The notes: a model not told the origin generated them from the letters alone. A stretch of 14,066 nt of DNA from Dehalococcoidia bacterium (GCA_030615655.1 JAUWYU010000023.1:1-14066); one strand, 5' to 3'; shown: positions 7,778 to 13,953, counted from the first letter of the stretch. A program made the numbers and translations.

Positions 7778-8044
7778 ATGACAGATAACTGGTTGCGCCT
7801 GAAAGTAACTTCCAATGCCAGCCGGAGCGAGATAAGCGGTTTCGCCGACGGGGTGCTGCAGGTAAGAATTGCCGCACCGCCGGTCAAAGGTAAGGCCAAC
7901 AAGGAGCTTACCGCTTTCCTCAGCCAGGCACTGGGAGTAAGCAAATCTTCTTTATCTATTGTTAAAGGTCAGGCCAGCCGCAACAAGGTTATAGCTATAG
8001 AAGGCTTGAGCCAGGAAGAGATTATCAAGCGGCTTTCAACTTAA
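7778..8044 (+). CDS. YggU/DUF167 family protein
   Basis: This 88-residue protein matches the YggU (UPF0235, DUF167) family: an RLKVTSNASR start, the signature APPVKGKAN (33-41), a FLSQALGVSKSSL helix, and a VKGQASRNKVIAI ending. Family members are small cytoplasmic alpha/beta proteins of unclear function, often encoded near cell-division or YggT/YlmG genes, which are not present here. No good Shine-Dalgarno site precedes the ATG at 7778; the upstream ATG at 7759 is out of frame. It may depend on the preceding small membrane protein gene for transcription. Its stop shares a TTAA with the stop of the convergent lipoprotein gene. Confidence 0.88.
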   Translation: MTDNWLRLKVTSNASRSEISGFADGVLQVRIAAPPVKGKANKELTAFLSQALGVSKSSLSIVKGQASRNKVIAIEGLSQEEIIKRLST

Positions 8045-9147
8045 GCCTTCTTCCTCCGGCGCCACCAGGCGAAGTAAAGGATACCACCGATAACTATCCA
8101 GAGCGGAATGAAGATGGCCAACCATATGATGATATCGGCCAGCACACGTCCAAAAATTACCAGTCCGTTCCAGGCACCACTGGCGATACTACCGGCGTTC
8201 CAGCCGGGAAGAACCGTGATATAACTGGACCTTTCATAGGAAGCCGTGTTGTTGCGGTCATCGGTTACCTCAAGGGAGACGGTATAGATGTCGTCAGACT
8301 TATAAGTATGGGAGGGGCTCTCTTCCGTGCTGATGTTTCCGTCACCAAAGTCCCACTCATAGCTATAGGGGCTAAAACCGCCGGAGACATCGGGGTAAAA
8401 CCATACCTTCTCGCCTTCCTTAACATTCCGCGTATTGGCACTGAACTCTACGGTAAGCTTGGACTGCTCCAGCCGCACCTGAATAAGCGACGTGGACGAG
8501 CTCTCCTCCAGATACTGCATGCGGCCTTTTGTCTGCTCGATTTCACCCCTGGTCCTGGTAAGCTCACGCTGAACGCTGAGTATTTCACTGACATCGCCTG
8601 CCTTTTCCATCAGCACAAGCAACTGCGCCTCACTCGCCTCGAGGTTATGCAACCTGGCTTCCAGGTCAACGTACTCTTCGGTGACATCCCGAGCCGTTGT
8701 GCTCTCCTGGGTTACCTCGACGGCCATGCCACGCAGCGCCCTGATAGCTTCATCAAAGTACTCGGCGAGCACGCGGATGGTGATGGTCCCCATGGTCCTT
8801 TCCCGCTCCTGCCAGCTGTTTGAAGACACGACATAGCCGTCATAGTTACCGGCAAGAGTGTCAATCTGCTCCATGGTCGAAGCAACGTCCTCCACCACCA
8901 GCGACATGTCCCCGGAGCGGACAATCATACGCTCGCCGGACCAGGACTCGTCGGCTTCGGCATATGCATACTCTTCTTCCATCGGAGGCGCCGTTTCAAC
9001 CACCATACCATCTTTACCGGCCGATATGGTGGCCGGCTCAGGAGACGGCACACCCACACTCGGCTCCGATTCCGGTGCCCCTCCGGCACAGGCAACCGTT
9101 CCCGCAAGAATAATAATTATCAACAGACCCGCTATCAATCTTTTCAT
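8041..9147 (-). CDS. DUF4349 lipoprotein with PKD domain and C-terminal membrane helix
   Basis: This 368-residue protein begins with KRLIAGLLI, a hydrophobic segment and a lipobox-like TVAC (Cys20). A Pro/Glu/Ala-rich linker runs to about residue 72. Residues 73-230 match DUF4349: RMIVRSGDMSLVVEDV, then TITIRVLAEYFDEA, DVTEEYVDLEARLHNLEA, and a coiled-coil stretch (about 160-215). Residues 233-314 form a PKD-type beta sandwich with the hallmark YEWDFGDG (263-270) and HTY. A membrane helix (about 336-360) ends in a basic WWRRRKKA tail, as in other DUF4349 proteins, so the bulk should lie outside the cell, tethered at both ends if Cys20 is lipidated. A GGGAGGT site precedes the ATG. DUF4349 has no established function; PKD domains usually mediate surface interactions. 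The gene is preceded by its own candidate promoter. Confidence 0.88.
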   Translation of the reverse strand: MKRLIAGLLIIIILAGTVACAGGAPESEPSVGVPSPEPATISAGKDGMVVETAPPMEEEYAYAEADESWSGERMIVRSGDMSLVVEDVASTMEQIDTLAGNYDGYVVSSNSWQERERTMGTITIRVLAEYFDEAIRALRGMAVEVTQESTTARDVTEEYVDLEARLHNLEASEAQLLVLMEKAGDVSEILSVQRELTRTRGEIEQTKGRMQYLEESSSTSLIQVRLEQSKLTVEFSANTRNVKEGEKVWFYPDVSGGFSPYSYEWDFGDGNISTEESPSHTYKSDDIYTVSLEVTDDRNNTASYERSSYITVLPGWNAGSIASGAWNGLVIFGRVLADIIIWLAIFIPLWIVIGGILYFAWWRRRKKA

Positions 9148-9182
9148 AACAACCTCCCTTTTATTACCTGACTACCTATTAT

Positions 9183-9188
9183 ATTATA
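9183..9188 (-). promoter_or_regulatory. Candidate -10 element for the DUF4349 lipoprotein gene
   Basis: A perfect TATAAT on the minus strand lies 35 bp before the ATG at 9147, giving a leader of about 28 nt. No clear -35 is present at the usual distance. Confidence 0.35.
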
Positions 9189-9201
9189 ACGCTAAATATA
9201 T

Positions 9202-9227
9202 AAAAAGGTTCGCTGGAAAGCCAGGAA
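9202..9227 (-). terminator. Candidate rho-independent terminator of the modABC operon
   Basis: Read leftward, a stem (TTC and CTGG pairing with CCAG and GAA, one bulged C, loop CTTT) at 9227-9209 is followed by a five-T run at 9206-9202. It lies 27 bp past the stop of the ATPase gene, where a terminator is expected. The stem is short, so the call is moderate. Confidence 0.5.
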
Positions 9228-9253
9228 TTTCTCAATTTACGCGAAAAATGCTG

Positions 9254-10318
9254 TCAATTATTACTTTCGTAGACCCTTATCCTTCTCATCCTTAATATGA
9301 GAAAGACCTCTTTACCCACGTTTAAATCCATTTCTTCAAAGATATGATAGGGTATCTCGGCTATAAGGTTATTTTCACCTACTTCAAGGGCGATTCTAAC
9401 GGCGTTGCGGGCATACTTGATTTCGGTGATTGTCCCCTGGAATCCGTTAACGCCCCGTCCGGGCGGCCTTGTCTCCGAGACATATATATGGCGGGGTAAA
9501 ATGGCTACTTTGTGAACGGAAATGCCCTCATGAGGAACAATCAGCTTCAGGCTGCCGCAGCCGACTTCCATAACCCCCTGCCCCAGACTGTGGCAGTAAT
9601 CGCAGTCGAGAATATTCGGCGTCCCGATGAAATCGGAGACCCTTTCACTCCCGGGATAGAAGAGCATTCTCTCCGGTTCCGCTACCTGCTCCACATGCCC
9701 GTTCTGGATAACGGCCACTCTATCGGCCATGTCGACGGCTTCCATGAGGTCGTGAGTTATGTGGATAGTGGTAAGTCCCAGCTCCCGGTGAACACGTCCC
9801 AGCTCCAGCCTTAAATACCTGGCGGTCTGCAGGTCCAGAGCGCTCAGCGGCTCGTCAAGAAGCAGAATCCCGGGAGAGGGCGCCAGGGCTCTGGCCAGAG
9901 CTACCCGCTGTTTTTCGCCGCCGCTGAGGGAGCGTATATCGCGATGCAATAACTGAGAGATACCCATCAGACCGGCCAATTTGTTTACCCGCTCCTGAAT
10001 CTCTGTCCTGTTATATTTCGCCTGCCTAAGGCCGAACGCAATATTATCGACCACATTCAGAAAGGGGAATAACACGTAATCCTGAGGCACGTAGCCCAGG
10101 TTCCTCTCCTCCGACGCCAGGTGCGTAACCTCATTCTGACCCAACCATATCTCTCCCTGCTTGACGCGATGGAGTCCGGCAATACACTCAATGAGAACAG
10201 TCTTGCCCGCTCCCGTCGGGCCGAGGATGACAAAATATTCGCCGTCACCGATAGATAGATTGATATCTTTCAGAAAGAACTCGCCCAGCTCTATAGTAAG
10301 GTTTTTAATTTCAATCAT
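9254..10318 (-). CDS. modC: Molybdate/tungstate ABC transporter ATPase (ModC-like)
   Basis: This 354-residue protein energises oxyanion import. It has Walker A GPTGAGKT (33-40), the Q-loop VPQD (77-80), signature LSGGEKQR (131-138), Walker B ILLLDEP (151-157) and the switch His189. A C-terminal region from about 290 to 350 (FQGTITEI... to RIRVYE) fits a TOBE-type domain, the usual regulatory part of ModC. Length is close to E. coli ModC. It starts in a 4-nt ATGA overlap with the permease stop, so it is translated as part of the operon. Because molybdate and tungstate transporters are hard to tell apart, WtpC or TupC are alternatives, and even other anion importers of this class. Confidence 0.88.
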   Translation of the reverse strand: MIEIKNLTIELGEFFLKDINLSIGDGEYFVILGPTGAGKTVLIECIAGLHRVKQGEIWLGQNEVTHLASEERNLGYVPQDYVLFPFLNVVDNIAFGLRQAKYNRTEIQERVNKLAGLMGISQLLHRDIRSLSGGEKQRVALARALAPSPGILLLDEPLSALDLQTARYLRLELGRVHRELGLTTIHITHDLMEAVDMADRVAVIQNGHVEQVAEPERMLFYPGSERVSDFIGTPNILDCDYCHSLGQGVMEVGCGSLKLIVPHEGISVHKVAILPRHIYVSETRPPGRGVNGFQGTITEIKYARNAVRIALEVGENNLIAEIPYHIFEEMDLNVGKEVFLILRMRRIRVYESNN

Positions 10319-11124
10319 ATCTGATACCTTCTGCCGGTGATTTTCCTGATGGACAGCAGAGCCACGACCGCAATTATTACCAGCACAAAAATCACCGCTA
10401 TCGCTTTCTCCACATCGGCCGAAGCCAGACTGAGGAATATGGCCGTGGGCAACGTTTCCGTTTTCATGGCCGTGGCCCCGGCCAGGGTAACCGTTGCCCC
10501 GAACTCGCCGACGGCTCGCGCCCAGGTAAGAATCCCGGAGGCAATCAAGCCGTTTTTAGCCAGCGGCAGGGTAACCCTGAAAAAGGCCTCCGGTTTACTG
10601 CAGCCCAATGTCCGGGCAACCTGCTCGTAGCGGGGGTCGATACTGTCAAAGGTAGACTTGAGCAGCCTGATAGCCAGAGCACTGATAACCGTCACCTGGG
10701 CTAATATAATACCGGGCACCGAGAAAACAAACTTGATAACGTTATCATCAATGGAGGCACCCAGAGGGGTATTGAAAAACACCAGCAGGGCGGCACCGAG
10801 GGCTACCGGGGATATGACAATAGGTAAATCAAGCAGACTGTCAACGATGTCCTTCCCGGGGAAACTGGCCCGGGAAATAGCGTAGGCAACCGGCACGGCA
10901 ATCAGTATGGAGATAACCGCCGCCACCGTAGCCGTAGTGACGCTCAACCTGATGGCAAACAGTATCTCCTCCGAGAATAATGCCGACACAAAGGTATCCC
11001 ACCTGGTATAAGCCATCATGGATACGACAATACCGATAAAGAACAAGGCTAACACAACGAGGGCGCTGATGGTAGCCCATCTAAAAACCCTCTCACCGCC
11101 GGCACCCCTCAGGATTTTAAACAT
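10315..11124 (-). CDS. modB: Molybdate/tungstate ABC transporter permease (ModB-like)
   Basis: This 269-residue membrane protein has about six hydrophobic segments (the first about 17-38) and the BPD permease fold. LDLPIVISPVALG is the segment after the first transmembrane pair. The EAA loop that docks on the ATPase is EQVARTLGCSKPEAFFRVTLPL (about 168-189). The ending GEFGATVTLAGAT...TETLPTAIFL is typical of ModB/WtpB. An AAGGT site precedes the ATG. It is encoded between the binding-protein gene (24 bp upstream) and the ATPase (overlapping). It is somewhat longer than E. coli ModB because of the N-terminus. Confidence 0.9.
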   Translation of the reverse strand: MFKILRGAGGERVFRWATISALVVLALFFIGIVVSMMAYTRWDTFVSALFSEEILFAIRLSVTTATVAAVISILIAVPVAYAISRASFPGKDIVDSLLDLPIVISPVALGAALLVFFNTPLGASIDDNVIKFVFSVPGIILAQVTVISALAIRLLKSTFDSIDPRYEQVARTLGCSKPEAFFRVTLPLAKNGLIASGILTWARAVGEFGATVTLAGATAMKTETLPTAIFLSLASADVEKAIAVIFVLVIIAVVALLSIRKITGRRYQI

Positions 11125-11148
11125 GACATCATACCTTAGAATCGATTT

Positions 11149-12003
11149 TTATTGCACCAGTGGTTGATAAGTCCCGGGGAGCTTATACTCGCCGCCAATT
11201 TCAGCATGGGGAGCGAATTTGCTGGCCTCACTTTCGGTAACAATATATCCCCAGCTGCCAAAAATCGCCTGTCCCTGAGGCGATACCAGGAAATCTAAAA
11301 ATCTTTGTGCGCTTTCTCTATCTTCAGCAAAGGTGGATATGGCGCCGGGGATATAGGAAAGCCTCGGTATTTGCTGCGGCTCCAGATAAACCACGTCTAT
11401 AGTATCGTGCCACTCGGAGAAGACGCGCCACCCCAGAATGGCATCTACCGATTTCAGGGCTATAAGGGTGGCCGTTTTGGAGCAGCTCTCAGCGTGAGTA
11501 ACAATATTCGGCTTTACCGCTTCCAGCAGGTTGTTATACTCCAGCACTTCATAAGCATATAAGCCGACGCATACCGCCTGGGGGTTACCGATACCGATTT
11601 CAATACCGGGACGGGCTAAATCCGATAGTTTCTGAATATTCTCCGGATTGCCTCCCTGAACCAGAATAGCCGGGACCAGGTATGAGATTATCCTTACCGA
11701 CTCCGGGTCAACCACCCCGTCCTCTTCCGCGATTTCCATGTAATCGGGAGAACCCGGGATATATAAATCGCCGCTTCTTGAAATTTTCATCTGTGACAGC
11801 ATGATTCCCGAGCCGCTGAAGTTGAGAAAAACCTCAATCCCGGTCTCCCGCTCAAAAGTCAGCGCGGCTTCTTCCATAGCGGGCTTGCTGGCCGAACCGC
11901 AGAAGGCGGTTATCGACTTTCGCTCTTCCCGGGCACATCCGCCGACAGCCAGGAGTAACAGCATACCAGCTAACACCAGATTCATTACCCTAATCACTGA
12001 CAT
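11149..12003 (-). CDS. modA: Molybdate/tungstate-binding lipoprotein (ModA-like)
   Basis: This 284-residue protein has a hydrophobic leader and a VGGC lipobox (Cys23), so it should be a membrane-anchored extracellular binding protein. After the leader, FCGSASKPAMEEAALTFERETG, then NFSGSG and SGDLYIPGSPDYM follow the ModA/WtpA pattern, in which the early Ser and the SGSG segment contact the oxyanion. The later segments SVDAILGWRV and FLDFLVSPQGQAIFGSWGY complete the two-lobe fold. The annotated ATG at 12003 has only a weak site; Met7 is a possible alternative start. It is the first gene of the modABC operon, and a ModE-type palindrome sits just upstream. Molybdate versus tungstate cannot be settled from the sequence. 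Confidence 0.88.
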   Translation of the reverse strand: MSVIRVMNLVLAGMLLLLAVGGCAREERKSITAFCGSASKPAMEEAALTFERETGIEVFLNFSGSGIMLSQMKISRSGDLYIPGSPDYMEIAEEDGVVDPESVRIISYLVPAILVQGGNPENIQKLSDLARPGIEIGIGNPQAVCVGLYAYEVLEYNNLLEAVKPNIVTHAESCSKTATLIALKSVDAILGWRVFSEWHDTIDVVYLEPQQIPRLSYIPGAISTFAEDRESAQRFLDFLVSPQGQAIFGSWGYIVTESEASKFAPHAEIGGEYKLPGTYQPLVQ

Positions 12004-12042
12004 TGCGTTTCCATCTCGACGCTGTTTCCCCGTAGAGAGAAT

Positions 12043-12066
12043 CGTTATATTAATAATAATATAACG
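12043..12066. promoter_or_regulatory. ModE-type operator upstream of modA
   Basis: A 10-bp arm CGTTATATTA (12043-12052) and its perfect reverse complement TAATATAACG (12057-12066) are separated by 4 bp. From memory the E. coli ModE operator is built from the same inverted TATAACG half-sites, and the bases AT before the left arm fit it too. A GAGAG/CTCTC pair flanks the element (12035-12039 and 12067-12071). It overlaps the candidate modA -10, as expected for a repressor site. Confidence 0.8.
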
Positions 12067-12074
12067 CTCTCCAA
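12047..12074 (-). promoter_or_regulatory. Candidate modABC promoter
   Basis: Read leftward, TTGGAG (12074-12069) is 16 bp before TAATAT (12052-12047), which lies inside the ModE-type palindrome. The start would fall near 12040. The boxes are imperfect, but the placement equals that at the modE promoter. Confidence 0.4.
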
Positions 12075-12090
12075 AAAATTTTTACGTATT

Positions 12091-12468
12091 TTACTCCAGT
12101 ATCTCCCGCACCTTACCGCGTTTCTCTTTATACTCGCTGACAATCCGGCGTCCTTCATCGGTCAACCTAGCATAACCTCCCCGGGCGCCTCCGGTAGACT
12201 TCTCCACCAGCGGCTTCGGCGCCAGGCGGTTCATGGCTTCAACCCAGAGCCAGGCATTCCGGTAAGCCAGTTTCATCGACCTGGACGCCGCCGATATCGA
12301 GCCAAGCTGGTCAATACGTTCCAGGAGCGTTGCCCTGCCCCAACCCATAAAGAGCTTGCCGTCCTTCTCCAGCCACACCTTGCTCCTCACCACTATGCCG
12401 GACTCCGGACGATGCCCGGAGCGGGACACGTGCTTGACGCCAAATTCAGGTATTTTGGTCCCGGCCAT
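12091..12468 (-). CDS. modE: ModE-type transcriptional regulator, DNA-binding domain only
   Basis: This 125-residue protein is the winged helix-turn-helix half of ModE, a molybdate- or tungstate-responsive repressor. Seen: KVWLEKDGKLFMGWGRATLLERIDQLGSISAASRSM (about 30-65), then LAYRNAWLWVEAMNRL as the recognition helix region, and GGARGGYARLTDEGRRI (93-109) as the wing. It lacks the C-terminal Mop/TOBE domain that binds molybdate in E. coli ModE. It has an N-terminal extension of about 30 residues of unclear role. GGTGA lies before the ATG. It lies upstream of modABC on the same strand, 87 bp from modA, with a palindromic operator between. Its own promoter carries a weaker copy of that operator. 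Confidence 0.9.
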   Translation of the reverse strand: MAGTKIPEFGVKHVSRSGHRPESGIVVRSKVWLEKDGKLFMGWGRATLLERIDQLGSISAASRSMKLAYRNAWLWVEAMNRLAPKPLVEKSTGGARGGYARLTDEGRRIVSEYKEKRGKVREILE

Positions 12469-12499
12469 TTCTTCACCAATCCTGCAGAAATCCCAGACA

Positions 12500-12523
12500 A
12501 ACTATATTACCAGCAACATAACG
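12500..12523. promoter_or_regulatory. Second, degenerate ModE-type operator at the modE promoter
   Basis: This 24-bp stretch has the same geometry as the palindrome at 12043-12066: TATATTA on the left (7 of 10 arm bases match) and CATAACG on the right (8 of 10), with the same 4-bp centre. It covers the modE -10 at 12504-12509. That suggests negative autoregulation. Confidence 0.55.
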
Positions 12524-12532
12524 TCATGTCAA
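12504..12532 (-). promoter_or_regulatory. Promoter of modE
   Basis: Read leftward, a perfect TTGACA (12532-12527) is followed after 17 bp by TAATAT (12509-12504). Transcription would start near 12497, about 29 nt before the ATG at 12468. Confidence 0.6.
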
Positions 12533-12591
12533 ACCCATACCGAAAAGGCCAAATCCGCAATCATCCCAAGGCAATTATCCGAAGTCATCAA

Positions 12592-12633
12592 TTTTTGTGA
12601 CAGCTTTGTGACATTTCCATCACGTTTTGTGAT
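12592..12633 (+). repeat. 42-bp direct repeat, copy 1 (three TTTGTGA heptamers)
   Basis: TTTGTGA occurs at 12594, 12605 and 12626, so starts are 11 and 21 bp apart, one and two turns of the helix. The core TTGTGACATTTC and the end TTTTGTGAT are shared with copy 2. About 35 of 42 positions match copy 2. A perfect TATAAT follows at 12639-12644. Confidence 0.9.
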
Positions 12634-12710
12634 TTTTCTATAATGCCACATACGCTGCCGAGAGGAATACCCAGTACCTACCTCCCAGCCTATTAGTAAT
12701 AAATTAAAGA

Positions 12711-12762
12711 TTTTTGTGACTTTTTTGTGACATTTCTACCCTGTTTTGTGATGCGTTTGTAA
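12711..12762 (+). repeat. 42-bp direct repeat, copy 2, plus a degenerate fourth heptamer
   Basis: TTTGTGA occurs at 12713, 12724 and 12745, with exactly the 11- and 21-bp spacing of copy 1, and TTTGTAA follows 11 bp later at 12756-12762. The copies start 119 bp apart. They lie on the strand of, and 96-147 bp before, the helix-turn-helix gene. Confidence 0.9.
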
Positions 12763-12782
12763 TTTTACATACTTATCATATG

Positions 12783-12788
12783 TATAAT
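12783..12788 (+). promoter_or_regulatory. Candidate -10 element for the helix-turn-helix gene
   Basis: A perfect TATAAT overlaps the right arm of an inverted repeat (TACATA at 12766-12771 with TATGTA at 12779-12784). No good -35 is present; the upstream repeat array could act in its place. The leader would be about 64 nt. Confidence 0.4.
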
Positions 12789-12858
12789 ATGCCTGCTTTG
12801 CCAAAAACAGTTAGAACACACGATCCATCATGACAATTACACCACAAAGGGGTCCACC

Positions 12859-13104
12859 TTGCCTAGAAACGATTATAAAGAAAAAATTCGCCTGACATCG
12901 CGGGACATCGCCGCGTATTGCCAGGTCAGCAAAAGCACGGTACTCGAATGGATAAAGAGCGGCAGACTGAAGGCTTTTAGATTACCCAGCGGCCATTACC
13001 GCATCGACAAGAAAGACTTCAGAGAGTTCCTTGAGCAATGGAACATACCCGTCAAGGGATGGCCCTTTGAACGTGAAAACAGGAAGGAAGGGGGTAAGAA
13101 GTAG
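12859..13104 (+). CDS. Excisionase/MerR-type helix-turn-helix protein
   Basis: This 81-residue protein begins at a TTG codon; no ATG is available upstream of the domain, and AAGGGGT lies 7 nt before the TTG. Residues about 11-60 form an HTH_17/excisionase-type DNA-binding domain: LTSRDIAAYCQVSKSTVLEWIKSG, then RLKAFRLPSGHYRIDKKDF, where the Arg/Pro-Ser-Gly-His-Arg turn is the usual wing. The tail is polar and basic (RENRKEGGKK). Such small proteins act as transcription regulators or as excisionases of mobile elements; no integrase is seen here. The helically phased repeats just upstream are obvious candidate binding sites, which is inference. The 112-residue gene 118 bp downstream is probably co-transcribed. 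Confidence 0.85.
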   Translation: MPRNDYKEKIRLTSRDIAAYCQVSKSTVLEWIKSGRLKAFRLPSGHYRIDKKDFREFLEQWNIPVKGWPFERENRKEGGKK

Positions 13105-13222
13105 GGAGTAGAGAAGAGCACAGTTTTACTCCGTACTTGAACCGTGACCAATGGCCGCTTCGGAGCAGGCAAGGGGGTCCTGCCAGTTACCCAGGCCAGT
13201 AATTCAGGAGGGGAATCAGCTC

Positions 13223-13561
13223 ATGAAGACTTCAAACATATACCAGGGAGTTGAGAGACAGGCCGGGAGAGTCCAGTCAACATCCATCGATAAAATGGAG
13301 GCCATAGCCAGTGGAGTGCAGGCTCGGTTTGAAGAGAGTACCGGTTACTCCAAGAGAGTCACCGACGCAACGATAAACGTTGCCCGAGCCCTGGGTGTGA
13401 CTGATCCTGAAATTGAAAGGTGGGCTGCTCACCGACTAACGCGATTAGCCCACGACACGGAAAGACTCAGGGAAATCAAATCCCTCCTCGACAAACTGTA
13501 TGGAAGCTCGCTTGGTACGACAAAGAAAGTACATAATAGAAACAATGTGATATCATCCTGA
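13223..13561 (+). CDS. Hypothetical protein, 112 residues
   Basis: The frame is open from 13151, but the ATG at 13223 has an AGGAGGGG site at 13207-13214 and is the better start. I do not recognise the protein. It has no signal peptide or membrane helix. The first 40 residues are polar; residues about 45-92 (from VTDATINVARALG through DPEIERWAAHRLTRLAHDTERLREIKSLLDKLYG) look fully helical and charged, with a possible small DNA- or protein-binding helical bundle. The C-terminus is Asn/Ser-rich. It follows the helix-turn-helix gene on the same strand, suggesting a shared regulatory role. It is followed within 8 nt by a small hairpin. Confidence 0.65.
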   Translation: MKTSNIYQGVERQAGRVQSTSIDKMEAIASGVQARFEESTGYSKRVTDATINVARALGVTDPEIERWAAHRLTRLAHDTERLREIKSLLDKLYGSSLGTTKKVHNRNNVISS

Positions 13562-13568
13562 TAAAAAG

Positions 13569-13585
13569 CCTGAGAAATATTCAGG
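13569..13585 (+). terminator. Weak candidate terminator after the hypothetical gene
   Basis: CCTGA (13569-13573) pairs with TCAGG (13581-13585), plus one G-U pair and a loop of about 5 nt. It starts 8 nt after the stop. The bases after it are AT-rich but not a clean T-run; a seven-T run comes 26 nt later. A 12-bp palindrome AAATACGTATTT lies at 13593-13604. Confidence 0.3.
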
Positions 13586-13619
13586 TTAATATAAATACGT
13601 ATTTTCATTATTTTTTTGG

Positions 13620-13669
13620 CGGGTCATTTATCCGGCTATGAGGTGTTAGCATGCTGGATAAATGGCCCG
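13620..13669. repeat. Long hairpin, 17-bp arms
   Basis: Arm 13620-13636 pairs with 13653-13669 with two G-U pairs and a 16-nt loop; the left arm holds GGGTCATTTATCC and the right arm GGATAAATGGCCC. The seven-T run lies before it on the plus strand, the wrong side for a rightward terminator, and reads as A's when transcribed leftward. Confidence 0.75.
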
Positions 13670-13733
13670 TATTAATTACCGGCAGGGCGGGAATAGAATA
13701 GATATGATATGAAGGAAGATATTTTGTCTACCT

Positions 13734-13854
13734 CACCCCCTTAATCCCCCTCTCCAATCAGTAACACTGGATTAGACCGAGAAATATTTTGATTGGAGAG
13801 GGGGAAGATTTTTTAAAAGAGAGGCTCCGCCTCTCTTAGACTCTCCTTGGGGTG
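13734..13854. repeat. Nested inverted-repeat element, possible miniature mobile element
   Basis: An outer pair CACCCC (13734-13739) and GGGGTG (13849-13854) encloses two hairpins. The first has perfect 16-bp arms (13745-13760 and 13790-13805; CCCCCTCTCCAATC core) and a 29-nt loop. The second has 9-bp arms AAGAGAGGC (13817-13825) and GCCTCTCTT (13829-13837) with a 3-nt loop. This cruciform-prone layout with C- and G-rich ends is typical of non-autonomous dispersed repeats. No transposase is present, and copy number elsewhere is unknown. Confidence 0.6.
13815..13837 (-). terminator. Weak leftward terminator candidate
   Basis: Read leftward, the 9-bp hairpin ends in TTTT before an A-run. It could end a transcript arriving from the SDR fragment at the right edge. 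The T-tract is short. Confidence 0.25.
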
Positions 13855-13899
13855 GCGGGGATAAAACTGCGGGATAAGCAGAAAATGATGCGAGGGCGG

Positions 13900-13933
13900 C
13901 CAGCCTACGCTAAAGCTACGGCGGGCAAGCTGG
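13900..13933. repeat. Short inverted repeat with duplicated CTACG
   Basis: CCAGC (13900-13904) and GCTGG (13929-13933) flank a segment with two CTACG copies and a near-palindromic GCTAAAGC. It looks like a short dispersed intergenic repeat, which cannot be tested from one copy. Confidence 0.35.
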
Positions 13934-13953
13934 GTGGGAATAGATAACATGGA

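Noticed and set aside
8308..8823. Plus-strand frame of 171 codons inside the lipoprotein gene
   Set aside because: It is a shadow of the DUF4349/PKD gene, whose domains are clear on the minus strand.
12043..12066. Terminator of modE
   Set aside because: The palindrome is AT-rich with no T-run after it on the minus strand, and its sequence matches ModE half-sites at the modA promoter.
12607..12624. CRP-like site TGTGA with TCACG
   Set aside because: The spacer is 8 bp, not 6, and the second repeat copy lacks the TCAC half, so the direct heptamers explain the pattern better.
12592..12762. CRISPR array
   Set aside because: Only two 42-bp units of regular promoter-like composition, no spacers of constant length and no cas genes.
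13151..13222. Upstream start for the 112-residue gene
   Set aside because: The ATG at 13151 has no ribosome binding site, while the ATG at 13223 has AGGAGGGG in the right place.
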